From Azospirillum sp. TSA2s (lineage in GTDB: Bacteria; Pseudomonadota; Alphaproteobacteria; Azospirillales; Azospirillaceae): a stretch of DNA of 64,000 nucleotides. Of this stretch, positions 48,117 to 56,841 are shown piece after piece. A program made the position numbers and the translations under genes. The notes under the pieces were generated by a model that had not been told where the DNA came from, did not search any database, and saw only the letters and a list, made by a program, of their open reading frames with translations. How positions within the stretch are numbered: position 1 is the stretch's first letter; every line of letters begins with the position of its first letter. The stretch lies in contig NZ_CP039645.1 in the NCBI RefSeq assembly GCF_004923315.1, forward strand, positions 291,001 to 355,000, written 5' to 3'.

Positions 48117-50735
48117 ATGAGCTTCCTGACCCGCCTGCTGCTGCTCGTGTTCCTGGCCCTGGTGCCGGTCTGCGCCCTGGAGGTGTGGAACCAGATCGAC
48201 CAGCGCCGCCAGCGTTCGGAGGAAGTCCACGAGCATGCCCGGCAGCTTCTCAGCCTGCTCGGCGGCGAGCAGCAGCGCCTCGTCGAAGGCGTGCGCCAGA
48301 TGCTGGAACTGCTGGCCGAGACGTCGGCCGCGCAGGCTCTCGATGCGTCGGCCTGCCAGGCGCTGCTGACGCGCACGGGCGCGCGGATCGCGGATTACCT
48401 GTCGATCAACCTCGCCGGCACGGACGGGGTCATCCTCTGCTCCACCAACGCGGCCCTGGCCGGACGGACCATCGCCGACCGGATGCATGTGCGCGCAGCC
48501 CTGGAAAGCGGCGGCTTCACCGTCGGCGAGTTCATCCGGCAGCGGCACAACGGCAAGCCCGCCATGCCGTTCGGCCTGCCGATCCGCCGCAACAGCGCCG
48601 ACGGTCCGCCGATCGGCGTGGTCACGGCGCTGATCGATCTCGGCTGGCTCGAACGCTATCTTTCCGAACACCCGCTTCCCGACAACGCGTCGCTGCTGGT
48701 GGCCGACAGCAACGGCACCGTGCTGGCCCACGCGCCGACGCGGCCGGGAGCCGTCGGCAGCACGCTTCCGCAACGGTTCCGCCCCCTGCTGGACGCCGAC
48801 GCCGTGGGAACCGCCCGATTGACGGGGATCGATGGCATCGAGCGGGTGTTTGCCTATGTTCCGCTGTCGGCCGGGGTCCGGCATATCTTCGTGGCCATCG
48901 GCATCGACCATGATACGGCGATGCGCGGCATCGACGACGCGCTGTGGCGGTCGCTGATCTGGATCGCCGCCACGCTGATGCTGGGCCTGCTGGCGGCGTA
49001 CCTGATCGCCAAACGCCATATCCATCAGCCGGTGAGGGCGTTGATCGCCGCGACCGAACGCTGGCGTTCCGGTGACCGCTCCGCCCGCGTCGGCGCGGTG
49101 GACGGCCCGGAAATGAGCCGGCTCGGGCTGTCGTTCGATGCGCTGGCCGAAGACCTCGACCGGCAGATGCAAGCCAACGAGGCGGCGTCCGCCGCGCTGC
49201 GCGCCAGCGAGGAACGACTCCGCGCCCTGGTCGAGAACGCGCCGCACATGATGTGGGTGAACCATCCGGACGGCACGCTGGAATTCGTCAACGCCGCCTT
49301 CCGGGCCTACACCGGCCGCATGACGACCGAGGCCAACCGGATGGAAGACCTCCATCCAGACGATGTCGGGCATGTCCAGGCGATCCGCGCCCGCGCCATC
49401 GCCGTCGGCGCGCCGCACGAATACGAACTGCGCCTGCGCCGGGCCGACGGAGCCTACCGGTGGCATCTGAGCCGCACCCACCCGATCCACCAGGGCGGAC
49501 GGATCGTCGCCTGGTATGGTGGCGCGGTCGACATCCACGACATCCACCGCGCCCGTGACGCGGCGGAGGAAGCCGGCCGCAGCAAGAGCCGCTTTCTCGC
49601 CGCCGCCAGCCACGATCTGCGCCAGCCGATGCAGTCGATCCTGCTGTTCGCCGAGGTGCTGCGGCCACACCTGACCGACGGCCCCGGCCTGGACGCGCTC
49701 GGCCGTCTCCAGCATGGTCTGGAAATTCTCAAAGGGCTGCTGGACGGGCTGCTCGACATCTCCCGCCTGGACGCCGGCATCGTGGCGCCGCAGCTGGAGG
49801 AGTTCCGGGCGTCGGATCTGCTGAGGAGCCTGGACGACGCCTATGCGCCGCTCGCCCAGGAAAAGGGGCTGGACTGGCGGGTGGTGCCCTGCCAAACGAC
49901 GATCCGCAGCGACCGTGTCCTGCTCGGCCGCATGCTGCGCAATCTGGTGGAGAACGCCATCCGCTACACCGACCGGGGCGGGGTCACGGTCGAATGCACC
50001 CTGCAGGCCGATCATCTGCTGATCGGGGTTCGCGACAGCGGATGCGGCATCCCGGCCGACCAGATCCACCGCATCTTCGAAGAGCTGTATCAGATCGAGA
50101 ATCCCGAGCGGGACCGCAACCAGGGGCTGGGACTGGGGCTGGCGATCGTCCGTCGCCTGTCGGACCTGCTGGATCATCCCGTCACCGTGCATTCGCAGTC
50201 CGGACAGGGGTCGCTGTTCAGCATCGCCGTGCCGCTCGCCACCGAAGACCGCGCCGCGGAGCCCCAGCCCGCCGAGGCGGCGCCGGCACCGCCGGAGCGG
50301 GGGGAGACGCGGCTGGCGGTGGTCGTGGATGACGATCCCATCGTCCTGGCCGGGATGGAGAGCATCCTTCACGCCTGGAAATTCGACGTGATCGCCGCCG
50401 ATTCCACCGACCACGCGGTGGAGAGGCTGGAACGGGACGGGCGGCGGCCGGACATCCTCATCGTCGACTATCGCCTGCGGGACAAGCGCATCGGCACGGA
50501 GGCCATCCTGCGCATCCGTGCGATGCACGATCCGGCCATTCCCGGCCTGATCGTCACCGGTGAGATCGGCACCGAACCGCAGAACGATGCGCTCAGATAC
50601 GGCTTCCACCTGCTGCACAAGCCGGTCACCCCGCGCACGCTGGCCGCCGCGCTCAGCCGGCATCTTGCGGGGAGCGATGGCGAAGATCGGACAGCGGTCG
50701 CCGACGGCGCCGGTCGACCGTCAGCGGACCTCTGA
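48117..50735 (+). CDS. Hybrid sensor histidine kinase with Cache, HAMP, PAS and receiver
   Basis: 872 residues. TM1 is at 1-22. A Cache-like periplasmic domain contains NLAGTDGVILCSTNAALAGRTIADR. TM2 is at about 283-303 (LIWIAATLMLGLLAAYLI), followed by HAMP, then PAS (about 375-490, PHMMWVNHPDGTLEFVNAAFRAYTG). HisKA is FLAAASHDLRQPMQSILLFAEVL, followed by HATPase (NLVENAIRYTD, GLGLGLAIVRRLS). A C-terminal receiver has Asp in ILIVDYRLRDKRIG. The first 12 residues are very hydrophobic. The ribosome site is weak. The partner output is not obvious. Confidence 0.9.
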   Translation: MSFLTRLLLLVFLALVPVCALEVWNQIDQRRQRSEEVHEHARQLLSLLGGEQQRLVEGVRQMLELLAETSAAQALDASACQALLTRTGARIADYLSINLAGTDGVILCSTNAALAGRTIADRMHVRAALESGGFTVGEFIRQRHNGKPAMPFGLPIRRNSADGPPIGVVTALIDLGWLERYLSEHPLPDNASLLVADSNGTVLAHAPTRPGAVGSTLPQRFRPLLDADAVGTARLTGIDGIERVFAYVPLSAGVRHIFVAIGIDHDTAMRGIDDALWRSLIWIAATLMLGLLAAYLIAKRHIHQPVRALIAATERWRSGDRSARVGAVDGPEMSRLGLSFDALAEDLDRQMQANEAASAALRASEERLRALVENAPHMMWVNHPDGTLEFVNAAFRAYTGRMTTEANRMEDLHPDDVGHVQAIRARAIAVGAPHEYELRLRRADGAYRWHLSRTHPIHQGGRIVAWYGGAVDIHDIHRARDAAEEAGRSKSRFLAAASHDLRQPMQSILLFAEVLRPHLTDGPGLDALGRLQHGLEILKGLLDGLLDISRLDAGIVAPQLEEFRASDLLRSLDDAYAPLAQEKGLDWRVVPCQTTIRSDRVLLGRMLRNLVENAIRYTDRGGVTVECTLQADHLLIGVRDSGCGIPADQIHRIFEELYQIENPERDRNQGLGLGLAIVRRLSDLLDHPVTVHSQSGQGSLFSIAVPLATEDRAAEPQPAEAAPAPPERGETRLAVVVDDDPIVLAGMESILHAWKFDVIAADSTDHAVERLERDGRRPDILIVDYRLRDKRIGTEAILRIRAMHDPAIPGLIVTGEIGTEPQNDALRYGFHLLHKPVTPRTLAAALSRHLAGSDGEDRTAVADGAGRPSADL

Positions 50736-50830
50736 GTTATCGGTGGGGGCAATGACACTCCCAGTCAATTTTTCGGGCCGCACATCAGCACCGACGGAAC
50801 ATTTCGCCTGCACCGTGTTTGTCTGCAGAC

Positions 50831-52345
50831 ATGGAAGTGAAGGAGCCATTGGTGCCCAAGCCGATCCCGATTGAAAAAGTGCAGACCGGAATTCCGGAAT
50901 TCGACCTGATTTTGCGTGGAGGACTGCCGCGCGGCCGAATACATCTGCTGGAAGGCGCACCGGGCACCGGGAAGACGACCATCGCCCTGCAACTTCTGGC
51001 GCAGACGCGCGATGACGGCAGAAAAGGGCTTTATATCACGCTGTCGGAAAGTGCGCCGGAGCTGGAGGCGACCGCCGCCAGCCACGGCTGGTCGCTGGAC
51101 GGCATCGCGCTGTTCGACATTGTGCCGATCGAAGCGCGGCTGGATCGCCAGCAGAGCGTGCTCTACCCGTCGGAGGTGGAACTGGGCGAGACCGTGCGCC
51201 TGATCATCGACCGCATCGAGGAGGAAAACCCCGAAGTGGTGGTGATCGACACCGTTTCGGAACTGCGGCTGCTCACCCAGGATCACCTGAGCTACCGGCG
51301 GCAGGTCCTGGCGCTCAAGCAGTTCCTGCAGAACCGCCGCTGCACCACGCTGATCCTCGACGACCTGACCCATCAGGAAAGCACGACGGAGCTGCACAGT
51401 CTGGTGCACAGCGTGATCGTGCTGGAACAGAGCGAACGCTTCTACGGCGCGGCACGCCGCCGCCTGCGCATCGCCAAGATGCGCGGAGCCGAGTACCAGA
51501 GCGGCTGGCACGATTTCGCCATCACCGAACGCAATGTCCTGGTCTTCCCCAGCCTGATCGCCGAGGAGCATCGCAGCGACTTCGAGCCGGAGGAGATGGC
51601 AAGCGGACTGACGGCCCTGGACGAACTGATGGGCGGCGGCCTGACGCACGGGACCACGACGATACTCGTCGGTCCGTCGGGCGCCGGAAAATCGTCCCTC
51701 GCCCTGCAATATGTCGCGGCGGCGGTCAAGCGTGGCGAGCATGCCACCTATTTCTCGTTCGACGAGAACTTCAAGACGTTGGAGCTGCGCAGTTCGGCGT
51801 TGGGGATCGACATCGTCGAGGCCGTGCGCCGGAACCGCGTCGGCTGGCACCGCGCCAACCCGTCCCGCCTGTCGCCCGGCCAATTCGTCTGGCAGGTCCG
51901 CCGCGAGGTCGAGGATCGCGATGCCCGCATCGTGGTGATCGACAGCCTGAACTCCTACCTCAGCACCATGCCGGAGGAGCAGGCGCTTGTCCTGCAGATG
52001 CACGAACTGCTGACCTACCTGAACAACAAGGGCGTGGTCACCATCCTGATCCTGGCGCAGCAGGGCATCATCGGCGACGTGCAGAACCCCGTCGATCTTT
52101 CCTTCATGAGCGACACCGTGGTCCTGCTGCGCTTCTTCGAAGCCGGGGGCGAGGTTCGCAAGGCGATTTCGGTGGTCAAGAAGCGCACCGGCGTCCATGA
52201 AGTGTCGATCCGCGAATTCCGGCTGTTCCCGGACGGCATGCAGGTCGGCCCGCAACTGATGGAATTCCAAGGCGTGTTGACGGGAGTGCCGCATTATGAC
52301 GGTCCGGCGGAGCCGCTTCTGCGCGGTCATGCAGAGGGCAGGTGA
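50831..52345 (+). CDS. KaiC-like double-domain RecA-type ATPase
   Basis: 504 residues from ATG at 50831; a GTG at 50852 behind AAGGAG is an equally good start. Two KaiC domains are present. Domain one has EKVQTGIPEFDLILRGGLPRGR, Walker A GAPGTGKTT and Walker B VVVIDTVSEL. Domain two has ASGLTALDELMGGGL, Walker A GPSGAGKSS and Walker B IVVIDSLNSYLS. By eye, the KaiC phosphosite pair Ser-Thr aligns with LSFMSDTVV, keeping Ser but with Phe for Thr. No kaiA or kaiB is nearby. The next gene, a kinase, starts nine bases later, so the pair probably signals together. Confidence 0.9.
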   Translation: MEVKEPLVPKPIPIEKVQTGIPEFDLILRGGLPRGRIHLLEGAPGTGKTTIALQLLAQTRDDGRKGLYITLSESAPELEATAASHGWSLDGIALFDIVPIEARLDRQQSVLYPSEVELGETVRLIIDRIEEENPEVVVIDTVSELRLLTQDHLSYRRQVLALKQFLQNRRCTTLILDDLTHQESTTELHSLVHSVIVLEQSERFYGAARRRLRIAKMRGAEYQSGWHDFAITERNVLVFPSLIAEEHRSDFEPEEMASGLTALDELMGGGLTHGTTTILVGPSGAGKSSLALQYVAAAVKRGEHATYFSFDENFKTLELRSSALGIDIVEAVRRNRVGWHRANPSRLSPGQFVWQVRREVEDRDARIVVIDSLNSYLSTMPEEQALVLQMHELLTYLNNKGVVTILILAQQGIIGDVQNPVDLSFMSDTVVLLRFFEAGGEVRKAISVVKKRTGVHEVSIREFRLFPDGMQVGPQLMEFQGVLTGVPHYDGPAEPLLRGHAEGR

Positions 52346-52354
52346 ACGACGCCG

Positions 52355-53977
52355 ATGCGCACGTCCATCCTTGTCCTGGCCCCGGAGGGGCGGGATGCCG
52401 AGGTGATCGGCTCGGTCCTTGGCGAGATCGGCCTGGAAACGCAATCCTGCTTGGATATGGCGGCTCTGTGCCGAAGCCTCGGTGACGAAACCACGGCGCT
52501 GGTGCTCTCCGAAGGGGCACTGGGCGATGTCGGGCCTCTGGCGGCGTGGCTGGAGGGCCAGCCTCCCTGGTCGGACCTGCCCATCGTGATCCTGACCTCG
52601 CGCGGCAGCCGGCTGGCCGGCCGCGGCCGTCAAGCCTTCTTCCAGTCGCTCGGCAACGTCACCCTGCTGGACCGGCCGCTGCACCGCGAGGCGCTGCAGA
52701 GCGCCGCGCAGGCGGCGCTGCGCAGCCGGACGCGCCAATACCGGACCCGCAGCCATCTGGACCAGATCACCCAGGCCACCAGCCGCCTGGAGGAGCGGGT
52801 CGCCGACCGGACGCGGGCCTTGCAGGCCGAGATGGCGGATCGGCGGCGGGCCGAGACGGCCCTGCTGCAGGCCCAGAAGATGGAGGCGCTCGGGCAGCTG
52901 ACCGGCGGCGTGGCGCATGACTTCAACAACTTGCTCCAGGGCATCGTCAGCTGCCTCGCCGTTCTGGAACCCACGGTGTCCGACGGCACCCCGCGCCAGC
53001 TGTTCGAGGCGGCGAACCGTTCGATCGAGCGGGGCGCAAAACTGACGCAGTCGCTGCTGTCCTTCGCGCGGCGCCAGATGCTGATGCCGGAGGCCACCGA
53101 CCTCGGCGACCTGCTGTCCGGCATGGGCCCGCTGCTGGAGCGCACGCTGGGCGGCCAGATCGCCGTCACGATCGATGTGCCGCCCGGACTTCCCGCGGTG
53201 CTGATCGACCGGGCCCAGTTCGAATCCGCCATCCTGAACCTCGTCATCAATGCCCGCGACGCGATGCCGGCGGGTGGTCGGCTGTCGATGACGGCATTCG
53301 TCGCCACGGCGGGCCGCGACGGCGGGGGAGATTTGCCGGTGGAACTGGCTCCCGGGACCTATGTGGCGGTCCGGGTGGAGGATAGCGGCAGCGGGATCGA
53401 CCCGACGGTGATGCCGCACGTTTTCGAGCCGTTCTTCACCACCAAGCCGGTCGGCGAGGGATCGGGGCTCGGCCTGTCGATGGTCCATGGCATGGCGACG
53501 CAGTCCGGCGGCGGCATCCACATCGACAGTACGCCGGGCGCCGGAACCGCGATCACCCTGTACCTGCCCAGCACTTCCACCGGCACCGCCATGCCGGATG
53601 CGCCCGCTGCCGACGTCGAACCCGGCGCCGGGCGCACCATCCTGCTGGTGGAGGATGATGCGATCGTGCGAATGGGGACGATGGCGCTGCTGGAGAATCT
53701 CGGTCATCAGGTCATCGAGGCGGACAGCGGCGAGGAGGCCCTGGCGGTTCTCAGCGACGGGGCGGAGATCGACGCCCTGGTCACCGACTTCGCCATGCCC
53801 GGCATGAACGGTGCCGCCGTGGTGCGGGGCGCCCGGCAATTACGCCCCGGAATACCGGCGCTGATCGTCACCGGCTATGCCGACACGCCGGACTTCGGGG
53901 AGGCGGTGCGCCTGCTGCGCAAGCCCTTCACCCCCCACCAGATCGCCGACTGCCTCGCGGCCATGCTGCCGGAGTGA
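52355..53977 (+). CDS. Hybrid histidine kinase with N-terminal pseudo-receiver and C-terminal receiver
   Basis: 540 residues, soluble. Residues 1-125 look like a receiver fold (ILVLAPEGRDAEVIGSVL) but the phospho-acceptor position reads LVLSEGALG without Asp, so it is a pseudo-receiver. A coiled coil (EERVADRTRALQAEMADRRRAE) leads to HisKA LTGGVAHDFNNLLQGI and HATPase (NLVINARDAM, GSGLGLSMVHG). The C-terminal receiver has Asp in ALVTDFAMPGMNG. It is in one unit with the KaiC-like gene; the pseudo-receiver could be the contact point, a role that KaiB- or CikA-like modules play in clocks. That role is inferred. Confidence 0.9.
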   Translation: MRTSILVLAPEGRDAEVIGSVLGEIGLETQSCLDMAALCRSLGDETTALVLSEGALGDVGPLAAWLEGQPPWSDLPIVILTSRGSRLAGRGRQAFFQSLGNVTLLDRPLHREALQSAAQAALRSRTRQYRTRSHLDQITQATSRLEERVADRTRALQAEMADRRRAETALLQAQKMEALGQLTGGVAHDFNNLLQGIVSCLAVLEPTVSDGTPRQLFEAANRSIERGAKLTQSLLSFARRQMLMPEATDLGDLLSGMGPLLERTLGGQIAVTIDVPPGLPAVLIDRAQFESAILNLVINARDAMPAGGRLSMTAFVATAGRDGGGDLPVELAPGTYVAVRVEDSGSGIDPTVMPHVFEPFFTTKPVGEGSGLGLSMVHGMATQSGGGIHIDSTPGAGTAITLYLPSTSTGTAMPDAPAADVEPGAGRTILLVEDDAIVRMGTMALLENLGHQVIEADSGEEALAVLSDGAEIDALVTDFAMPGMNGAAVVRGARQLRPGIPALIVTGYADTPDFGEAVRLLRKPFTPHQIADCLAAMLPE

Positions 53978-53993
53978 CAGGCCGGGGAGGCCG

Positions 53994-54767
53994 TCACGTC
54001 GGCGCGTAGAGCTTCAGCGCCTCCGGCATCAGGCGGTTCATCTGGCCGATGCGGTCGTCGACGCCGGGGTGGGTGGACAGGAAGACCGGCGGTTGCGATC
54101 CGGCCTGCCGCATGTTGCCCCACAGCGCCACGGCCTCGCGCGGGTCGTAGCCGGCGCGCGCCATCAGCATCAGCCCGTCGCGGTCGGCCTCCAGCTCCTG
54201 GTTGCGCGAGTAGGGCAGGATCAGGCCGTATTGCGCACCGGTGCCGAGCGCCGCGGCGATCTGCTGACTGCCGGGAACGCCGCCGGCACCCAGTGCCGCG
54301 CCGACGATGCCGGCCCCCGCCTCCGACGCCATCTGGGTGCTGACCCGCTCGGCGGCGTGGGCATCCAGATTGTGGGCGATCTCGTGCCCGACCACCGCGG
54401 CCAGCTGCGCGTCGTTCCTGGCGTAGCGGAACAGCCCTTCATAGACGCCGATCTTCTGGCCGGGGAGGGCGAAGGCATTGGCCTCCTCACCTTGGAAGAC
54501 ACGAACCTCCCATTTCGAGGCGTCGAGGCCGGCGGCACGCAGCAGGCGCGCCGACACCTCCTCGGCCCGGCGCTGGTAGGATTGGTTGGTGGTGGCCGGC
54601 GTGGAGGAGACCAGGCGTTGCCAGTCCTGTTTGCCCAGATCGGCGAGCTGTTCCTGCGAGACGAGGTTGAGGCCGAGCCCCGTCGCCCCGCTGCCGCAGC
54701 CGGCCAGAGCCAGGCATCCGCCCAACATCGCCGCGAGACGCAGCGCACGGGTCCTTTCGTTCGGCAT
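53994..54767 (-). CDS. M48 family zinc metalloprotease, lipoprotein
   Basis: 257 residues. The lipobox LALAGC puts Cys 24 at the mature start. The zinc site is VVGHEIAH (His 128, Glu 129, His 132), with the third ligand Glu in NQELEADRDG. The arrangement and length match BepA/LoiP-like periplasmic M48 proteases that help assemble or degrade outer-membrane proteins. ATG at 54767 follows GGGAG. It stands alone, 16 bp from the convergent kinase gene. Confidence 0.92.
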   Translation of the reverse strand: MPNERTRALRLAAMLGGCLALAGCGSGATGLGLNLVSQEQLADLGKQDWQRLVSSTPATTNQSYQRRAEEVSARLLRAAGLDASKWEVRVFQGEEANAFALPGQKIGVYEGLFRYARNDAQLAAVVGHEIAHNLDAHAAERVSTQMASEAGAGIVGAALGAGGVPGSQQIAAALGTGAQYGLILPYSRNQELEADRDGLMLMARAGYDPREAVALWGNMRQAGSQPPVFLSTHPGVDDRIGQMNRLMPEALKLYAPT

Positions 54768-54851
54768 GAGTGATTCGCTCCCTGCATTTGCTTTCCAGCT
54801 TAACCCTGGCATGTCCTGACGGTTCCAAGAAAGCTGTCCATACGGGGCGCA

Positions 54852-55760
54852 TCAGCGGTCGCCGTCCCCGGCCCTGATGAAATCGAGGAAGGCCCTGAGC
54901 GGAGCCGGCACCAGACGGCGCCCGGCATAGTAGAGGAAGGGGCCGGAAAAGCTTTGCCACCAGGGTTCGAGAACGGGCTCCAGCGCGCCGCTGTCCAGAT
55001 GCGGGCGCAGCCATTGCTCGAACAGATGGACCACGCCGACGCCGGACACCGCCGCGTCGATCGCGAGTTCCATGCCACCTCCCGGACCCACCACCAGCGG
55101 ACCGGGCGGATCGAGCCGGATCACCTCCCCGTCGCGCTCGAACTCCCACAGCGGAAAGGCGCCGCTGGCAAAGCGCCCGCGCAGGCAGGCATGGGCCATC
55201 AGGTCGCGCGGATGCTCCGGCCGTCCCTTCGCGCGGAGATAGGAGGGCGAGGCCGCAGTCGCGAAACGCTGGCGGCGGGGGCCGATGGGAACCGCGATCA
55301 TGTCCTGCTCCAGCCGCTCGTCATAGCGGATGCCGGCGTCGCAGCCGGCCGCCAGCACGTCGACGAAGCTGTCCTCCGCCATCACCTCCACCCGGATTTC
55401 GGGATAGGCGGCGAGGAAGCGCGGCAGGATCCCCGGCAGGACCAGCCTTGCCACGCTGACCGGCACATTCAGCCGGAGGGTTCCCGCCACCCGGTCGCGG
55501 AAGCCGTTCACCACATCGAGCGCAGCATCGACCTCGCGCAATGCGGGGGCGAGCCGGGCCAGCAGACGCTCCCCCGCCTCCGTCAGCACTACGCTGCGCG
55601 TGGTCCGGTTGAGCAGCCTCACGCCCAGTTGCGCCTCCAGCCGCCGCACGGCCTCGCTGAGGGCCGAGGCGCTGGCGTTGCTGGCGCGGGCGGCTTCGCG
55701 GAAGCCACGGGCGCGGGCCACCGCGACGAAGGCGTTCAGGTCCCCCAGGTCATGCTGCAT
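54852..55760 (-). CDS. LysR family transcriptional regulator
   Basis: 302 residues. The winged helix is AFVAVARARGFREAARASNASASALSEAVRRLEAQLGVRLLNRTTRSV (core SASALSEAVRRLE). The effector domain starts GTLRLNVPVSVARLVLPG. It is divergent from an aldo/keto reductase gene across 93 bp that contain a perfect GCACAG-N10-CTGTGC dyad, and is the likely regulator of that gene. Confidence 0.9.
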   Translation of the reverse strand: MQHDLGDLNAFVAVARARGFREAARASNASASALSEAVRRLEAQLGVRLLNRTTRSVVLTEAGERLLARLAPALREVDAALDVVNGFRDRVAGTLRLNVPVSVARLVLPGILPRFLAAYPEIRVEVMAEDSFVDVLAAGCDAGIRYDERLEQDMIAVPIGPRRQRFATAASPSYLRAKGRPEHPRDLMAHACLRGRFASGAFPLWEFERDGEVIRLDPPGPLVVGPGGGMELAIDAAVSGVGVVHLFEQWLRPHLDSGALEPVLEPWWQSFSGPFLYYAGRRLVPAPLRAFLDFIRAGDGDR

Positions 55761-55773
55761 TGTTCGGTAATCC

Positions 55774-55795
55774 GCACAGGCTGTCCCGACTGTGC
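55774..55795. promoter_or_regulatory. Inverted repeat GCACAG-N10-CTGTGC between divergent LysR and reductase genes
   Basis: Perfect 6-bp arms lie 14 bp from the LysR start and 58 bp from the reductase start. This is the expected place for a LysR regulator that represses itself and activates the reductase. Confidence 0.5.
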
Positions 55796-55853
55796 AGACT
55801 AATCGAACAGGGCGCTGGAGACTAGATTTGCCGAGACCAAAACGGAGGCCATC

Positions 55854-56723
55854 ATGTCCAATCTCGACAAATCGGGCAGTTTCACCCTCGGCGGCAAGAC
55901 CGTCAGGCGGCTCGGCTACGGCGCCATGCAGCTTGCCGGTCCCGGCGTGTTCGGCCCGCCGAAGGACCATGACGCGGCGATTGCCGTGCTTCGCCACGCG
56001 ATAGAAGCTGGCGTGAACCACATCGACACCAGCGACTTCTACGGTCCGCATGTCACCAACCGGCTGATCCGCGAAGCGCTGGCGCCCTATCAGGACGATC
56101 TGCTGATCGTGACCAAGATCGGCGCCCGGCGCGGCGACGATGCGTCCTGGCTGCCGGCGGCCTCGCCCGACGAGCTGCGGCAGGCCGTGCATGACAATCT
56201 GCGCAATCTCGGCCTGGACGTGCTCGACGTCGTCAATCTGCGGCTGTGGGGCGACCATGGCCACGCGCCGGCCGAAGGGTCGATCGAGCGGGAACTGAGC
56301 GTGCTGGCCGACCTGCAGCGGCAGGGGCTGGTCCGGCACATCGGCCTCAGCAACGTCACCGCGGTCCAAGTCGAGGAAGGCCGCCGCATCTGCGAGATCG
56401 TCTGCGTGCAGAACCACTACAACCTCGTGCACCGGGCGGACGACGCGCTGATCGACGACCTTGCCGGAAAGGGGATCGCCTATGTGCCGTTCTTCCCGCT
56501 CGGCGGCTTCTCGCCACTGCAGTCGGACCAGTTGTCGGACGTCGCCCGCCGGCTCGGCGCGACGCCGATGCAGGTGGCGCTCGCCTGGTTGCTGAAGCGG
56601 GCGCCCAATGTGCTGCTGATTCCGGGCACCTCTTCGGTCGGTCACCTGCGCGAGAATCTGGCGGCGGCCGAGCTGGATTTGCCCGCCGATGCCCTGGAGC
56701 TGTTGGATCGCTTGGTCCAATAG
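55854..56723 (+). CDS. Aldo/keto reductase family oxidoreductase
   Basis: 289 residues. The TIM-barrel AKR motifs include GYGAMQL, AIEAGVNHIDTSDFYG (catalytic Asp and Tyr), the catalytic Lys in LIVTKIGARR, GLVRHIGLSNVTAVQVEE and LLIPGTSSVGHLRENLAAAEL. The usual catalytic His is replaced in NLRLWGDHG, as in many bacterial AKR13-like proteins. It probably reduces aldehydes with NADPH. ATG at 55854 follows GGAGG. The acyl-CoA synthetase gene is 118 bp downstream. Confidence 0.92.
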   Translation: MSNLDKSGSFTLGGKTVRRLGYGAMQLAGPGVFGPPKDHDAAIAVLRHAIEAGVNHIDTSDFYGPHVTNRLIREALAPYQDDLLIVTKIGARRGDDASWLPAASPDELRQAVHDNLRNLGLDVLDVVNLRLWGDHGHAPAEGSIERELSVLADLQRQGLVRHIGLSNVTAVQVEEGRRICEIVCVQNHYNLVHRADDALIDDLAGKGIAYVPFFPLGGFSPLQSDQLSDVARRLGATPMQVALAWLLKRAPNVLLIPGTSSVGHLRENLAAAELDLPADALELLDRLVQ

Positions 56724-56802
56724 CCCCGGCGGCACCGTGGATGTCACATGGGAGCCGGTCGATAAGGGGGGCTGCCCGAACCGGTTCCCATATCCTACAA
56801 TC

Positions 56803-56838
56803 GGCTGTTCAAGCGGACCAGCCGTAAAAGGAACAGCC
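56803..56838 (+). promoter_or_regulatory. Hairpin that could mask the ribosome site of the acyl-CoA synthetase gene
   Basis: GGCTGTTC (56803-56810) is a perfect complement of GAACAGCC (56831-56838), which overlaps the AAAGGAA ribosome-binding sequence in front of the GTG at 56842. A TACAAT -10-like box at 56796-56801 just upstream would start transcripts that lack or barely include the first arm. A further 10-bp imperfect inverted repeat lies at 56750-56789. Confidence 0.4.
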
Positions 56839-56841
56839 CCG

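Noticed and set aside
47778-50663. 961-codon open frame opposite the hybrid kinase
   Set aside because: Composition is shadow-like and it lies entirely antisense to a kinase with all motifs intact.
50765-53839. 1024-codon open frame opposite the KaiC-like and kinase genes
   Set aside because: It spans two well-supported genes on the other strand and has no recognisable motif.
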